Assembly (NCBI RefSeq): GCF_035594125.1
Contig: NC_087190.1
Location: 10,190,104 to 10,254,103, forward strand
Source: Scylla paramamosain
Lineage: Eukaryota; Arthropoda; Malacostraca; Decapoda; Portunidae
Direction of reading: 5' to 3'
Length of the DNA: 64,000 nt
The position numbers were made by a program, and so were the translations under genes. The notes beneath the pieces were generated by a model, which worked only from the letters and a program-made list of their open reading frames with translations, ran no database searches and was not told the origin of the DNA. Shown in pieces: positions 1 to 11,413 of this stretch. How positions within the stretch are numbered: position 1 is the stretch's first letter; each line of letters starts with the position of its first letter.

Positions 1-1700
1 TGCATTTCTGGAGGGTGAAAATTTAGGGCTCAGGACGAAACTTAAGGATCATGAAACTCAGAGGGTATTGTACTTGTAATATACAGGACATGAGCTAAAC
101 TTGCATGTGTCTGTGTCTGCATTTCTTTTCTCAATGCAGTCTCCTTGCTTCCATCACCTCTTCTGGTCTAATGTGGGTGTCTGTTTTTATGGGAAAAAAT
201 GTACAGTTAGGTTACTGCTTATGCATAATATTCATTTTGCTTCCAAGTCATACTGAAAAATGAGGAACTTAAAGCCAAATGTGGGGAAGGGCTGCAACAA
301 GTCACAGAAAAGTTCGTAATGTGGAGCAGGGTAACACTAATATCAGGGGAGTGAGCACACTGCTGCTGCCATACAAAGCCATGTTAGTTTAGTGAGAAGG
401 GCAGGCTGCAGCCACTGCTGCTGCCACTGCTGCTGCAGCCATCAACAGCGATATTAATAGTGAGTGTTCAACAGTTGTGTGTGTGAACAATGGCTCAGTG
501 TGTTTATTTTTTGTGATTGTCACTGTATGTACTGCGTACTTTGGGGGCCAAGAGCTCTTTAGGTGCATGAGTTTAAATCCTGTCCTTCATGAGGAGACAC
601 CATTCTGGGCCTGATAGATGAGAGAAACTGGACAAAGAAAAAAGTAAAAAAAAAAATTGTTTTATTCATTATAATTTTTATGTTTCATGAGCTCTTGTTT
701 ATCTATTACCTTCAATTATTTGCATAAAAATTTTGAATGCTATAGGTAGTCTGGAAATGCATGTATCTTATTTTAATTTTTGAGGAGCTTGTCTCAATCA
801 GGTCAGAATCACAGTCATTTTCTGTCGTTACTTTCATTAAAACTCTAATGTGAATCACACTAAATTGGGCTGATAGCAGAACTGAAGCCTGGCATTAACA
901 GAGACCTGACTGCTCTACCTTTCACTCACTGATATCCTCTGTCCTCCACACATGGACTGGTCATGCCATCAGGTTAAAACCCAGCTAACATGGAACTATT
1001 GGAAATTTACTGGCCCAGTACTGAATTTCCTGGAAATTAAACATTGGCACAATGCTTGCAAAACCTACCCCTAATATTTGACCATTATAAATCCCTTATC
1101 CATTTGCACCCAGGGCAGTTAATGGGATTGTATCAAATTTGTTAAGGACCAATGTCTGCATACCATTATAATTCCAATGTCTTGTACTGGCCAGATATTG
1201 GCACAACACCATTTATTTTTATTATGGAATTGGAATTTCAAAACAATTTCAGTTATCCATACTTATTCCATTGTCCAGTATTAGACCTGTATTGGATGCA
1301 TTCCTTGTTTTCAAATGTTAATTATGGCTTTCCATTAATTCCTGATAGACATACAATGTAGATACTACTGAAAAGCATGTTTAATTATATATATAATGGA
1401 ACTTCAGTTACCAAACATCTCCCTTTTCAAACAACTCGGTTTTTTAACAAAAAATTTTAACTCATAATTGCTTTGGTTGCCTTACCATAATTCAGCTTTT
1501 GAACAAAGTTACTTGATTTCAAATACTAAAAGATGTAGCAAAAGCTGCCATTTATTACTAACTTATAGTTTCTTTAAATATTTCCTTAATTTTTATATAT
1601 TTGGAAGAGAGACATAGAGTATAAGACAGTAATTCAGTCTTTGAAATAAGTTAAATGTGATCCTGTTGAAGACCCTTGAATCAGAATCAGAATCAGTGAG
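1..1700. other. AT-rich sequence without a recognised gene
   Basis: No open frame with recognisable protein content or exon-like composition was found. A short (CTG)-rich stretch lies around 400-445. Around 1398-1450 the sequence resembles the end of a pogo-like short transposon (a GGAAC..CAG..AACATC type start), but I could not find both ends. Confidence 0.5.
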
Positions 1701-1707
1701 TGGCACC

Positions 1708-1709
<2 letters not shown>

Positions 1710-1749
<40 letters not shown>
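1710..1749. repeat. (GA)n microsatellite
   Basis: About 20 GA units with one interruption lie directly upstream of the PHD-encoding start of the LINE. A poly-T/poly-G stretch follows at about 1763-1780. Confidence 0.9.
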
Positions 1750-1810
1750 GACACATGAGAGATTTTTTTTTCGGGGGGGGAGCTTCTGCAAAAAAAGTAG
1801 GAGAACAAAG

Positions 1811-2724
1811 ATGGTGATGAATGCTTGCTGTGTGTGTGAGGAGGTGACCAACAGGTCAAGATGAGTAGCATGTGGAAGGTGTATGAGATGGTACCATGTG
1901 ACTTGTGTGGGCATGAAAGATGTAAACATGAAGTTGCTGAGTCACAAGAACATTACATTGTGTGGTAAATGCCTAGAACGAACTCAGGATGCATGTAACA
2001 TAGAGATGATGAAGAGGAGTGCAAGAAAAGCAGCAAGAAAAGCAGCCAAACAGAAAATAAGAAGAGTAAGAGTGACGCCAAGGCCAAGACCAGCCAGGAA
2101 GACAACTGCCAAGGACCAGCCAAAACCAACCAGCCTAAACGAGGAGAGGTGTAACAGGATGAAGATGGTAAGGAGGCACCCAATACAGATTATTGGGATA
2201 GTATGGTGCACTACACTCCTGTCCAAGTCAGGTGCTCCGTGCCTGGAATTGGGTGCACCAATATGCCTGGTGCCAGCATTAGGGACATCACAGAAAAAGT
2301 CAAGCAAGAGACTAAGAAGATGGAAGATGGCATGCTGATCGTCCAGGGTAGGGGAAACCAGCTGCAAGAAAATGGAGTGGATGCCACTGTGAAGGAGATA
2401 ATGGATGCTGTGATGTCTGCAGAGAAGAAGACGAATGTAGCTGTGGTGGGAATTCTGAGACAGCCACAAGAAAGTATGGAGTATGAGAGGCTGAGAAGAG
2501 GAACAAACAAGAGACTGTGTGAAGAAATTGTGATGATAAAGATGAAATGGATGACTGAGAAGAGTGGGAACATGAGCTTCCTAGACCTGGACAAGACCTT
2601 GGGCGAGGACCAGTTCTATGCCAGGGATGGAGTTCACCTTAATGCGGATAGCAATGCGAGGATGGGAGCGAGACTGCAAGAGTGGGTGAAGGCAAGGACG
2701 GTGTGCTGTGTGGACCTGATATGA
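1811..2724 (+). pseudogene. LINE copy A ORF1: PHD finger plus SGNH/GDSL-like esterase, broken
   Basis: The reading starts at ATG 1811. It has a C4HC3 PHD pattern: CCVC at 1826-1837, CGRC at 1871-1882, WYH at 1889-1897, then a Cys and CGKC before 1975. An in-frame TGA at 1862-1864 splits the finger. A Lys/Arg-rich linker follows (about 2020-2120). A frameshift between about 2160 and 2195 leads into the esterase part (2194-2724). There WDS at 2194-2202 stands for the GDS nucleophile block, GRGNQ for the GxND block, and DGVHLN near 2625-2645 is the Asp/His block. In CR1-like LINEs such ORF1 proteins are thought to act in RNP assembly or chromatin/membrane contact; that role is not shown here. 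This copy is dead. Confidence 0.8.
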
Positions 2725-2784
2725 AGAAGAGCAACTGAGGATGAAAGGAATGGAAGAGAAGTCACCAACCAGGCAAGAAAAGGC

Positions 2785-5700
2785 ATGAAGTTTGGATGTG
2801 TGAAGGTGAGAGGATGGAGCATAGGAAAATTTGAGGATGTGTGTAAGGAACTAAATGAATGGCATTTTGACATAGTTGGAATGACGGAGACACATTTGAA
2901 GGATGACTTGAATTCGGATGGCAGTGAGTATATGATGATTGGAAAGGGATGGAAAGTTCAGGATAGGATAGGAGGAGGAGTAACATTTTTGTATAGGAAG
3001 GAAAGGAACTTTAGAATAGAAAAGTTAGATGTAGGAAATTGTATCATGAGTGAGGATATTTTAGCAGTGAAGGTAGAGTGCACAGGTGAGCGTGGAAAGT
3101 GTGAAAGATTGGTGGTGATTGTGGTTTACATGACAAAGGTGAAAGAGAAGTGAGAGAAAACAGCAGGAAGTATGGTGTATTGAGGAAGATTGTAAGAGAG
3201 TATGCTGGAGGGAGAGAGAGTGATGATTATGGGAGACATGAATGCACACATAGGTATTTTAGGTGAACAAATTAATAGGAATGGTGAAATACTGATGAGT
3301 TTGTGAATGAGATGGACCTAGAAAACCTGAATGAGACCCTGGCAGAAGAATGAGTGACTTGGTATGCTAGGAACAAGGGGTCTGCAATTGACTACATGCT
3401 TGTGAATGGGAGAATGCATGAGATTGTGGACTGCATGTGGACAGATGAGGATGGAATGATTGATGTTGTCTTGGACCATAACATGCTGGTACTAGAATGT
3501 AAGTTGAATGTAAGAGACAGAACAAATGCCAAGGCTAAGAGGAGAAAGTGGACTCTGAGGGATGTAGGATTGGAGAATTTCCGAGTAGACTTGAGTGAGA
3601 GAAACTGGGAAGATGAAAGCTTGAATGGTGTGGATAAAATGAATGATAGGTTTGTAGAGAATGAGAGGGATGCAGCAGCCAGCTAGATAGGATATGTAAG
3701 AACAAATACCAGGAAGCATTCATGTAAGCCATGGTGGAGTGACAAAATTAGGGACGCTAGAAAGGTAAGAAAGAGACTAAATAAAGTGTTCAGGCAGTTG
3801 AGAAAGAGAAGGCATGAGAGTGAGTACCAAAATGCATGGACAGTGTATGTGAGTCAGCAGTGAGTGATGAAGCGAAAGATAATAAATGCTAAAGTTAAGT
3901 GTGAGAGGAGTGTGATTCAATCCCTAAGAGAGAAAGGTGTTGAAGGTGGCTGGGAATGGTACAGATTCCTGAAGGATGAGGGAATGCCTGACAGTGAGAA
4001 TGTGGATAGTCTGAAGGTGAATAGAGCAGTGGTGACAGATAGGGAAGAAATGAGAAGAGCAATAAAAGAGTTCTGGGAAGAGATTGGAGGTGTAGGTAAG
4101 GTACTTGATGTGAGAGAAGGTTGTGTGACACTGGAGAGGAAGTATGCAGATTAGTTGAATGAAAGAATCAGCAGGGAGGAAATGGAGAAATGTGTGAAAA
4201 GGCAGAAGAATGGAAAGGCAGCAGGGCCAGATAAGATACCTTATGAGATGTACAGAAATGGAGGGGAAGTTGTGAATAATAGGATGACTGAGTTATTTAA
4301 CCAGGGAGAGTGTGGGAGGAGGAGAGATTGCCGAGAATGTGGAATGAATGCAGGGTGACTCTGCTGCATAAGGGAGGATACAAGAGTAAGAATGAGTTGA
4401 AAAATTACAGGCTGATTGCATTAGTGAACACAGTAGCTAAAATTTTTTATGCAGTGTTGAATGAGAGATTGTGTAAGTGTTAAGTGAAGAACAGAATGAG
4501 TTTCTTGTGGACAGAAGAGCAGAAGATAACATGTTTGTGATGAATGAAATAATTGAAAGAAAGAAGGATGGTAGTAAACTGTACTTAGGTTTTCTAGACA
4601 AAGAGAAAGCTTATGGTAGAGTGAACTGAGAGATGCTAGGTAGAGTCTTAGAAAAAATTGTGTTGAGTGCAAAGGTAGTTAACATGGTGCAGAGTATGTA
4701 TATGGACACAAGAGCTAGATACAGACTAGGAGATATGGAAACAGAGTGGGTAAAGAGTGAGAGAGGAGTTAGGCAAGGAGTTAGTTGTCACCAACCCTTT
4801 TTAGTTTGTATGCAGAGGAGTTAGCAGCCAGAATGAGAAGAATGAAGAGTGAGTGTGGGGTATAATAAAATATGTGTGGTTTTTCATGCAGATGAGGTTG
4901 TGGTCATGAGTGAATCGTCAGATGAGCTTCAAAGTTTGTTTGATGCTGTAGATGGGTATGGAAGGGGCTTTGGTGTGAGATTTAGTAGTGAGAAAAGCAA
5001 GGTAATGATTGTGAATAGGTCAGAGGATGAGAGAAATTCAGTGTGGAGACTGAGAAGGAATGAGTTGCAACAGACAGATGAATACAAGTACCTGGGGATG
5101 TGGATGAGTAAGAATGGCTGTGTGAAGGCAAAGAATGAAAAGATAAGCATGGTGAACCAGTGGGTGGGTCATCTAGGAAGTGCAGTGAGTAAATATGACA
5201 TGCTGCAAGAAGTTCGGAAGATTGTAGCTGTTCCAAGCATTATGTATGATATGGATGTGATTGTGTGGAATGAGAATGAATTAAAGAAGTTAGAAGTAGA
5301 ACAGAATAGAGTAGCAAAGATGGCACTTGATGCACCAAGGTACACAGCGATAGAGGCCTTGAGAGGGGGACATGGGGTTGGAGTACTTTTAGAGAGAGAC
5401 ATGCAAAAGCAACCTTGAGGTACAAAGCTAGATTAGAGCAAATGGATGATGTGAGATTAGTGAGGAAGATGTTTCTGTGGATTGTTAAAAGTAGCAGATG
5501 GGGGAAGAAGTGTGTTAAGTTGGTAGTAAAGAGTGGTTTGGAAGCTAGTTGGGCTTTTCAGCAGTTTGAGGGGAGGCATGTTGAGAGTAACTGCAGTATA
5601 ATTGTCAGAAATGGGGAGGGTTTAGAATGGGATGTAAGAAAGTGAAAAAATGAGACAGTGGTGGAGCATGTGGGATTGAGTGAATGAAAGAATAAGATGG

Positions 5701-6022
5701 AACATAAGAGTACTTTGGAGTGGTATAGAGAGAAAAGGCCCCGATGTATGAAAAGTGGTATGAGGGAAGCCTGGGCAGTGATCTTCTATTCCGAGCAAGG
5801 GTACAGTGTATGAATGTGAAAGCAAGGAATTACAGATGGTCTGAGTCCTGCAGCAAAGTGTGCCAAATGTGTGATATGGGAGAGGATGAGATGGTGGAGC
5901 ATGTGGTGCTGGAGTGTGTGAAGTATGCCAGAGACAGGAATGAGATGATGCAAGTGGTGCTGAGGGAATTGGGGTATGCTAGAGTGGAGAAGACTGCTGG
6001 GACTGTGTGGGGAGATGAATGA
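2785..6022 (+). pseudogene. LINE copy A ORF2: endonuclease and reverse transcriptase, broken
   Basis: The AP-endonuclease start (2785-3153) carries the TETHLKDD motif and a GGGV turn. The rest of the endonuclease (to about 3690) is in other frames. RT begins near 4155 with the KNGKAAGPDKIPYEMY block; the GVRQG block is near 4765-4780. The catalytic YADD is changed to HADE at about 4887-4898, so a catalytic Asp is lost. The thumb region with KYLGMWMS runs near 5087-5110. The C-terminal part (5744-6022) has C-x2-C...H-x4-C (CQMCDMGEDE, then EHVVLEC). At least six frame changes or stops separate the pieces, so it is certainly inactive. Confidence 0.85.
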
Positions 6023-6221
6023 AGGGATGACTGAGGCAGTGAAGGAGTTCCTGGGGAAAATGTGGTGTGCTAGATGTAGAAACTAGTGGTGTGATAGATG
6101 CTGTATGACTCTGTATGCTGTTTTCTATTTGTCTTTTTTTTTTTTTTTTTTTTTTACTGGAGTGCTGATGGAAAGGCATGGCTTGGGAGGAATCCTGAGC
6201 CTCCTATAAGATCAAGATCAA

Positions 6222-7893
6222 ACACTCAGAAGTAAAGCTTATGATAGAGTGAACAGAGAAATGCTAGGTAGAGTCTTAGAAAAGATTGGATTGAGTGTAA
6301 AGATAGTTAACATAGTGCAAAGTATGTATGTGGACACAAGAGCTAGATACAGACTAGGAGACATAGAAACAGACTGGGTGAAGAGTGAGAGAGGAGTTAG
6401 GCAGGGCTGTATGTTGTCACCAACCATTTTTAGCCTGTATACAGAGGAGCTAGCAGCCAGGATGAGAAAAATGAATGTAGGGATAAGTGTGGGGAATGAT
6501 AAAGTATGACTGCTCCTTTATGCAGATGACGTAGTTGTTATGAGTGAATCTGTTATGAGTGAATCGGCAGATGAGCTTCAAAGTTTGTTGGATGTGGTGG
6601 ATGGCTATGGTAAAGACTCTGGAGTAAGGTTTAGCAGTGGGAAAAGCAAAGTAATGATTGGGAATAGGTCAGAGGATGAAAGTAATGTGGTATGAAGACT
6701 TGGAGAGAATGAGTTGAGACAGGTGCAAGATTACAAGTACTTAGGGATGTGGATGAGTCCTAGTGGGTGTGCAAAGGCAAAGAATGAAAAGATAAGTATG
6801 GTAAACAAGTGGGTAGGTCGATTGGGAAGCGCAGCAAGGATGAGAGCAAGTAAGTATGATGTGTTGAGAGAAGTGTGGAAGAGTGGCTGTGCCATATATA
6901 ATGTATGGTATGGATGTGATTGCATGGAATGAAAGTGAAATTGATAAGTTAGAAGTGGGCCAGAATAGAGTAGCAAGGATGGCACAGAGTGCACCGAGGT
7001 GCACAGCAGTTGAAGCCTTGAGAGGTGACATGGGATGGAGCACCTTCAGAGAAAGACTGACAAAAGCCACACTTAGGTACAAGATTAGGCTTGAGAGAAT
7101 GGATGATGCAAGAATAGCAAGGAAGGTGTACCTGTGGAATGAAAGTGGAAGCAAATAGAGGAAGAGATGCATGAGAATGACAGACAGGAGTGGATTGCAA
7201 GTTGTGTGGGCGATAAGAATGGCAGGGAGGAATCAAAATGAGCGTGAATGGGTGGTAACAAGAGGAGGCAGAGTGGGAGCCGAATGGGATGTGAGAAAAT
7301 GGAAGAATGAGATAGACAAAGAAGTGAAATGTGTGGGATTGAATGAATGGAAGAATGAAATGGAAAGAAAGAAGACCCTGGAATGCTACAAGCAGAAAGA
7401 GGAACCGAGGTATAAAAGGTGGTATGGTGGAAGCCTGGGCAGTGATCTCTTCTGAGCGAGGGCACAGTGTATGGATGTGAATGCAAGGAGTTACAGGTGG
7501 TCTGAGTCCCGCACCAAAGTGTGCCAGATGTGTGACATGGGAGAGGATGAGACAGTGGAACATGTGGGGCTGGAGTGTGTGAAGTATGCCAGAGACAGGA
7601 ATGAGATGATGCAAGTGATATTGACTGAGTTAGGGCATGATAGGAATGAAAGAGTGGAGAAGACAGGAAAGGAATGGATGGTGTTGTTGCTGGGATTGTG
7701 TAGAGAGGCAAATGAAAGGGTGATTGAGGCGGTGAAAGAGTTTCTGGAATGTGGCGTGCCAGATGTATGAACAATTAGTGTAGAGGATGCTGTTCGTTTC
7801 TCTTCTTTTTTTCCCCCCTTCTACAGGAATTGCCGATCCAAAGGCCTGGCTCAGGAGTTATCCTGTGCCACCTGTACCATCAAGATCAAGATC
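6222..7893 (+). mobile_element. LINE copy B: 5'-truncated second copy, tail-to-head behind copy A
   Basis: From about 6229 the sequence repeats copy A starting inside the RT (copy A position about 4605) through to the 3' end. Pieces of the broken ORF2 lie at 6249-6509, 6714-6932, 6883-7158, 7171-7455 and 7471-7770. YADD is intact at 6519-6530, unlike in copy A. Just after it a 15-bp direct repeat (GTTATGAGTGAATC-) inserts residues. The Cys-His motif CQMCDMGEDE recurs at about 7520-7550. The element ends with the same GATCAA tandem tail at about 7879-7893. Frameshifts and stops make it inactive. 5' truncation is normal for target-primed reverse transcription. Confidence 0.85.
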
Positions 7894-7895
7894 AT

Positions 7896-8141
7896 GCTGT
7901 GGCTTTTTCTATGACCACAACGCCATCACTACTGCAAAACTGCATTTTCCCAGTAGCTTTTCCCAGCAGCAAGATGTTTAAGTGTTACGATCACCTTCAT
8001 TATACCGGTGAGTGGGTTGCTCCTTTCTGTGTCACTCTCTAAGGCTTCCCTTACTTGATCAGTGACAAAGAGATTGCCTGCATGGTCTAAACAATATCTT
8101 TTGATGAGTTCTGTCACTAAGTTCATTCATTACATCCTTTC
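7896..8141 (-). pseudogene. PIF/Harbinger (HARBI1-like) transposase fragment
   Basis: Read on the - strand, 8126-7929 gives KRYCLDHAGNLFVTD, then SNPLTGIMKVIVTLK and HLAAGK. This fits the N-terminal helical region that precedes the DDE nuclease of PIF/Harbinger transposases. A one-base shift then restores a MQFCSSD-like continuation (about 7950-7930), matching the family pattern GKMQLCSSD. The fragment stops where LINE copy B ends, so the LINE probably landed in or next to it. No DDE residues are present. The family assignment rests on motif memory, without a database search. Confidence 0.6.
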
Positions 8142-8706
8142 TGGATAAAAAAAAAAATCTAAGCAGAAGATGTTGTGGAGCGGCCATCTTAGTAGTGGGA
8201 GCATTGATCATTAACCACTAAGACATGGTGGATGGGTGTCAGAGAATGGATTAATCTATTTTACATTGATTTCTGTAGGGAAACTAGTGTCGGTTTTCAG
8301 ACATTTTAGATTTCAAACAGCATTCAGGAACAAATTAAGTTTGAAAACGGAGGTTCCACTGTGTGTGTGTGTGTGTGTGTGTCTATATGTATATATATTA
8401 CGGCCCTTGTACCTGCCTTGTCTCTCCAATCAGCCATCGGTTTTGAATACTGTTTTGACCAGACCATAGCAGTATCATAAAGACGAAGCTTTAGCAATGC
8501 TTCCACCTCCATACCTTGTCAGTCTCACTCGCTTCTCGCAGTTGGAACTATCCTCTCTCCTGTTGCCTGGATTCGGTAACATCATCGTGAGTTAGAAGAC
8601 ATGACAAACACGAACAATCACACACATACCTTACACTCTTCATTATGTACATGCCAGAGCTACTTATATTTGTGTTGTATAATGGGTATTTGATTTCCTT
8701 TATTGC
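8142..8706. other. Non-coding stretch with short (GT)n
   Basis: No gene was recognised. A 23-bp (GT)n lies at 8359-8381. Next to it the - strand reads CAGTGGAACCTCCG from 8361 inward, similar in style to a pogo/Tigger-like terminus. Only one end is visible. Confidence 0.4.
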
Positions 8707-8881
8707 TTATTATTTGGTACATGTTACATTCATTTTGTTGCTAATTAACTTGCATATGTTTCAACACCTTTTGTTGGCATGGATGATGGTTATGGTTGGT
8801 TATTATTTGGTACATGTTACATTCATTTTGTTGCTAATTAACTTGTATATGTTTCAACACCTTTTGGTGGCATGGATGATG
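8707..8881 (+). repeat. Tandem duplication of an 82-bp unit (period 93 bp)
   Basis: Positions 8707-8788 and 8800-8881 are almost identical; I see two substitutions, C/T and T/G. They are separated by 11 bp. The unit begins TTATTATTTGGTACATG and ends GGCATGGATGATG. Confidence 0.9.
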
Positions 8882-9077
8882 TGAATGCCGTGGGTGGTGG
8901 GGTGAGATTGAGAGGGAACAAGGGCCAGCGCAGCATGACATCATGGTTTCAGTCATGGCAGGCCCCTTGAATGACTACTGCATTGCGTATCTCAAAAAAC
9001 GCATTATGTATGACGGAATTTTTTATTTGGTCATGTTAGATAAATTCACGTAAAGTAAATCCACATTAGCCACGGTC

Positions 9078-9080
<3 letters not shown>

Positions 9081-9148
<68 letters not shown>
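9081..9148. repeat. (GT)n microsatellite
   Basis: An uninterrupted array of about 34 GT units. Confidence 0.95.
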
Positions 9149-9150
<2 letters not shown>

Positions 9151-10668
9151 TGTTACAACCACAAATCCCTGCGCTTCCCACAGTTGCCTCAAATGGACTA
9201 GCTTGCCCAAGTCACCCTCTATGTGACTGGGTGCACGGCTTAAGGTGAGTTACAATGTCTTGTTTAGACTCTAGACTTTAGACTTTAGATCCTTTACCAG
9301 ATGGTCGTAACAGCAGGTTACACACATGAGGTCACCAGTCTGTTTCTCCCATCCACAGTAAGGAAATATTACCACAGCTACTAACTCCAGCAGCTGGGAA
9401 AGAATTGCCAGCCACATTCTAGGGAGAGACAGTTTCAACAAATGACAAACACATGTAAGGATTATAATGTTCTCTGGAATACTGCCCTCACAAACAACAA
9501 GACAAAATCCTCCCACTTCCATAGAACACTATCTCCCTCTGCTGTGCAATATGATATCCAATTTCCCAGAAGACAAGCTCTGTTCCCCTTCCAGAATGAC
9601 ACAGCTCAGGGAGAAAAGATATTCTACTGCAAGGCAGCGTACACTAATCCTCTGCACCTAAAGGTGTTGAGAGTGCCCCAGATCACAGTAACATTTAACA
9701 AGCAAAATATACAGACAAACTGCCCACACAACAAACCACTCACAATAATGCCAAGTACTTGTCTCACAATAAGACAAGGAGTCACATCTTAATAAACACA
9801 GAGTGTCTTACAAGAGTGTACTCACAGGCAAGCTGATGGAGACCCTTAACACTAAATATATAATAAGCAGGGACATACTGCATTAACTTAATCAAATACC
9901 CACTTGCAGCAACTGGGCAATCTAGTGTTTTCTCCTTGGAAAACACTGCCTACCACAATATGTTTGTCTCGCTCAAGCTACCAACTATGACTGCTCGTGG
10001 GGACATATCACACGCTGAGCTCTCAGTGGTCATGAGAGTATGACTCATGTGGGAGGGGAGGAGGGGAACACTTTTCTTTTGGAAATTCTGGTGACTAAAC
10101 TATGTGGCGTGGGTGAATGCTGATTATGCCAGCATCAAGGGCAACTCTTTTACTATAAACTATGTGAAGCTCAACATGAGGGAACAAAGGGAAAATGCTG
10201 GAACTAAATGGGGAAGGAGACTGGGTGGGAAGTATAAAATTTTTATATAAAGTATAAAATTCCTTATTAATAAATGGAAATGGCTTTCTTTTAAATTCTT
10301 TTAGTGATTTTTAAAATTTTTGGTTCAGTGTTTGTCTATGCTAAGGCATCTCATGCTATAAACTGTAATTATTTATTTGAGATCCTACCAGGTTGGGAGT
10401 GGATCTTTGAAATATGTTAATAGAGGTTGTTACATGTGTAATAATGATTTGGCTTTGATGGAGCAGAAGTTGTCTTTATAGCTAGAATTAGGAATGAGGT
10501 GAGGAAATTCAGAAAATCAGTGTTCCTCTCAAAAGTGAAAAGATTTTCCCTTGTAATGAAAAGAAGATTGTACCTCCAGTGTGATGCTTTATGATAATGA
10601 AATTTGGTTTGTTAAAAGGTAGTGACTTGAGTGTATGTGTGCTGAAGTAAGCATTATTAGGATTTATT
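9149..10668. other. 1.5 kb without a recognised gene
   Basis: The left part (9151 onward, starting TGTTACAACC) has the look of an LTR start, but I could not find a matching end or target duplication. The remainder is AT-rich with only short meaningless frames. Confidence 0.4.
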
Positions 10669-10669
10669 T

Positions 10670-11250
10670 TTAGGAGTGTTAAAAGTAGAAGGCCCGAAGT
10701 AATACTAAAGTTATATTTGGCGCTAGTCAGACCTCATCTAGACCACACTGTGCAGTTCTGGTCCTCACATTACAGGAAGGATATAGGTCTATTAGAATCA
10801 GTACAAAGGAGAATGACTAAAAGGATACAGGGAATGAGGAGTATTCCTTACAAAGTGAGATTGAAACTGTTAGATTTATTCTTTAGAGAGACATAGGTTA
10901 AGAGGGGACCTGATAGAAGTCTTTAAGTGGTATAAGGGTTATAAGCAAAATTCTTAGGATCAGCAACCAGGACATAACAAGAAATAATGGGTTCAAGCTT
11001 GAAAAATTTAGGTTTAAGGAGGAGATAGGAAGAAATTGGTTCTTAAGTAGAGTGGTAGATGAGTGGAATGGACTCAGCAATCAAGTTGTTAGTGCTAAGA
11101 CATTAGGGAGCTTTAAGAGAAGATTAGACAGTTCTATGGATGGGGATGATAGGTGGAAATAGGTAGGTATATTTCATACAGGGACTGCCACGTGTAAGCC
11201 TGGTGGCTTCTTGCAGCTTCTCTCATTTCTTATATTCTTATGTTTTTTAT
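10670..11250 (+). pseudogene. 3' end of a CR1-like LINE (RT C-terminus plus 3' UTR)
   Basis: Conceptual translation of about 10670-10900 gives VRPHLDHTVQFWS, YRKDIGLLESVQRR and KRIQGMRSIPY. This is the conserved C-terminal RT region of CR1-like LINEs. Later frames (10900-11160) correspond to the residual C-terminus, ending near a DDRWK-like sequence at 11150-11160. The 3' UTR (11161-11250) reads GGTAGGTATATTTCATACAG, then GCCTGGTGGCTTCTTGCAGC. The same 3' UTR recurs at 30144-30265 and 41345-41458 (+) and, inverted, at 41815-41920. There are multiple stops and frameshifts. Confidence 0.8.
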
Positions 11251-11413
11251 GAAACTGATTCATGAAACAATAAGATATATAACAAAATATCTTCCTCTTT
11301 ATGTAGAAACAAAAATTATGCAGTTATACAACAGTACGTATATTAGTACTAGAAGTATTATATACTAACAATGAATCACTAAAAATGCTACCCATTACCA
11401 AAACAGAGACAAA

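Larger units (their letters stand above)
1811..6221 (+). mobile_element. Decayed non-LTR retrotransposon (LINE copy A) with PHD/esterase ORF1
   Basis: The element is read on the + strand. ORF1 (PHD finger, basic linker, SGNH esterase) is followed by ORF2 (AP-type endonuclease, reverse transcriptase, C-terminal CCHC motif). A T-rich stretch (6126-6158) and a short tandem tail of GATCAA units ending near 6221 close it. Many frameshifts and stops break both ORFs. PHD and esterase domains in ORF1 are established for CR1-like LINEs, but I cannot fix the clade from ORF2 alone. The 5' boundary is unknown; the first recognisable codon is near 1811. The start of copy B follows the tail directly. Confidence 0.85.

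Noticed and set aside
1953..2594. - strand frames opposite the LINE ORF1
   Set aside because: Antisense shadows with low-complexity Leu/Ser content; the + strand shows the real PHD and esterase motifs.
9442..9792. 116-codon + strand frame
   Set aside because: No motif, no exon-like borders, and composition of non-coding DNA.
9151..10030. Possible solo LTR starting TGTTACAACC
   Set aside because: I could not identify the other end or a target duplication, so it is not listed as a feature.
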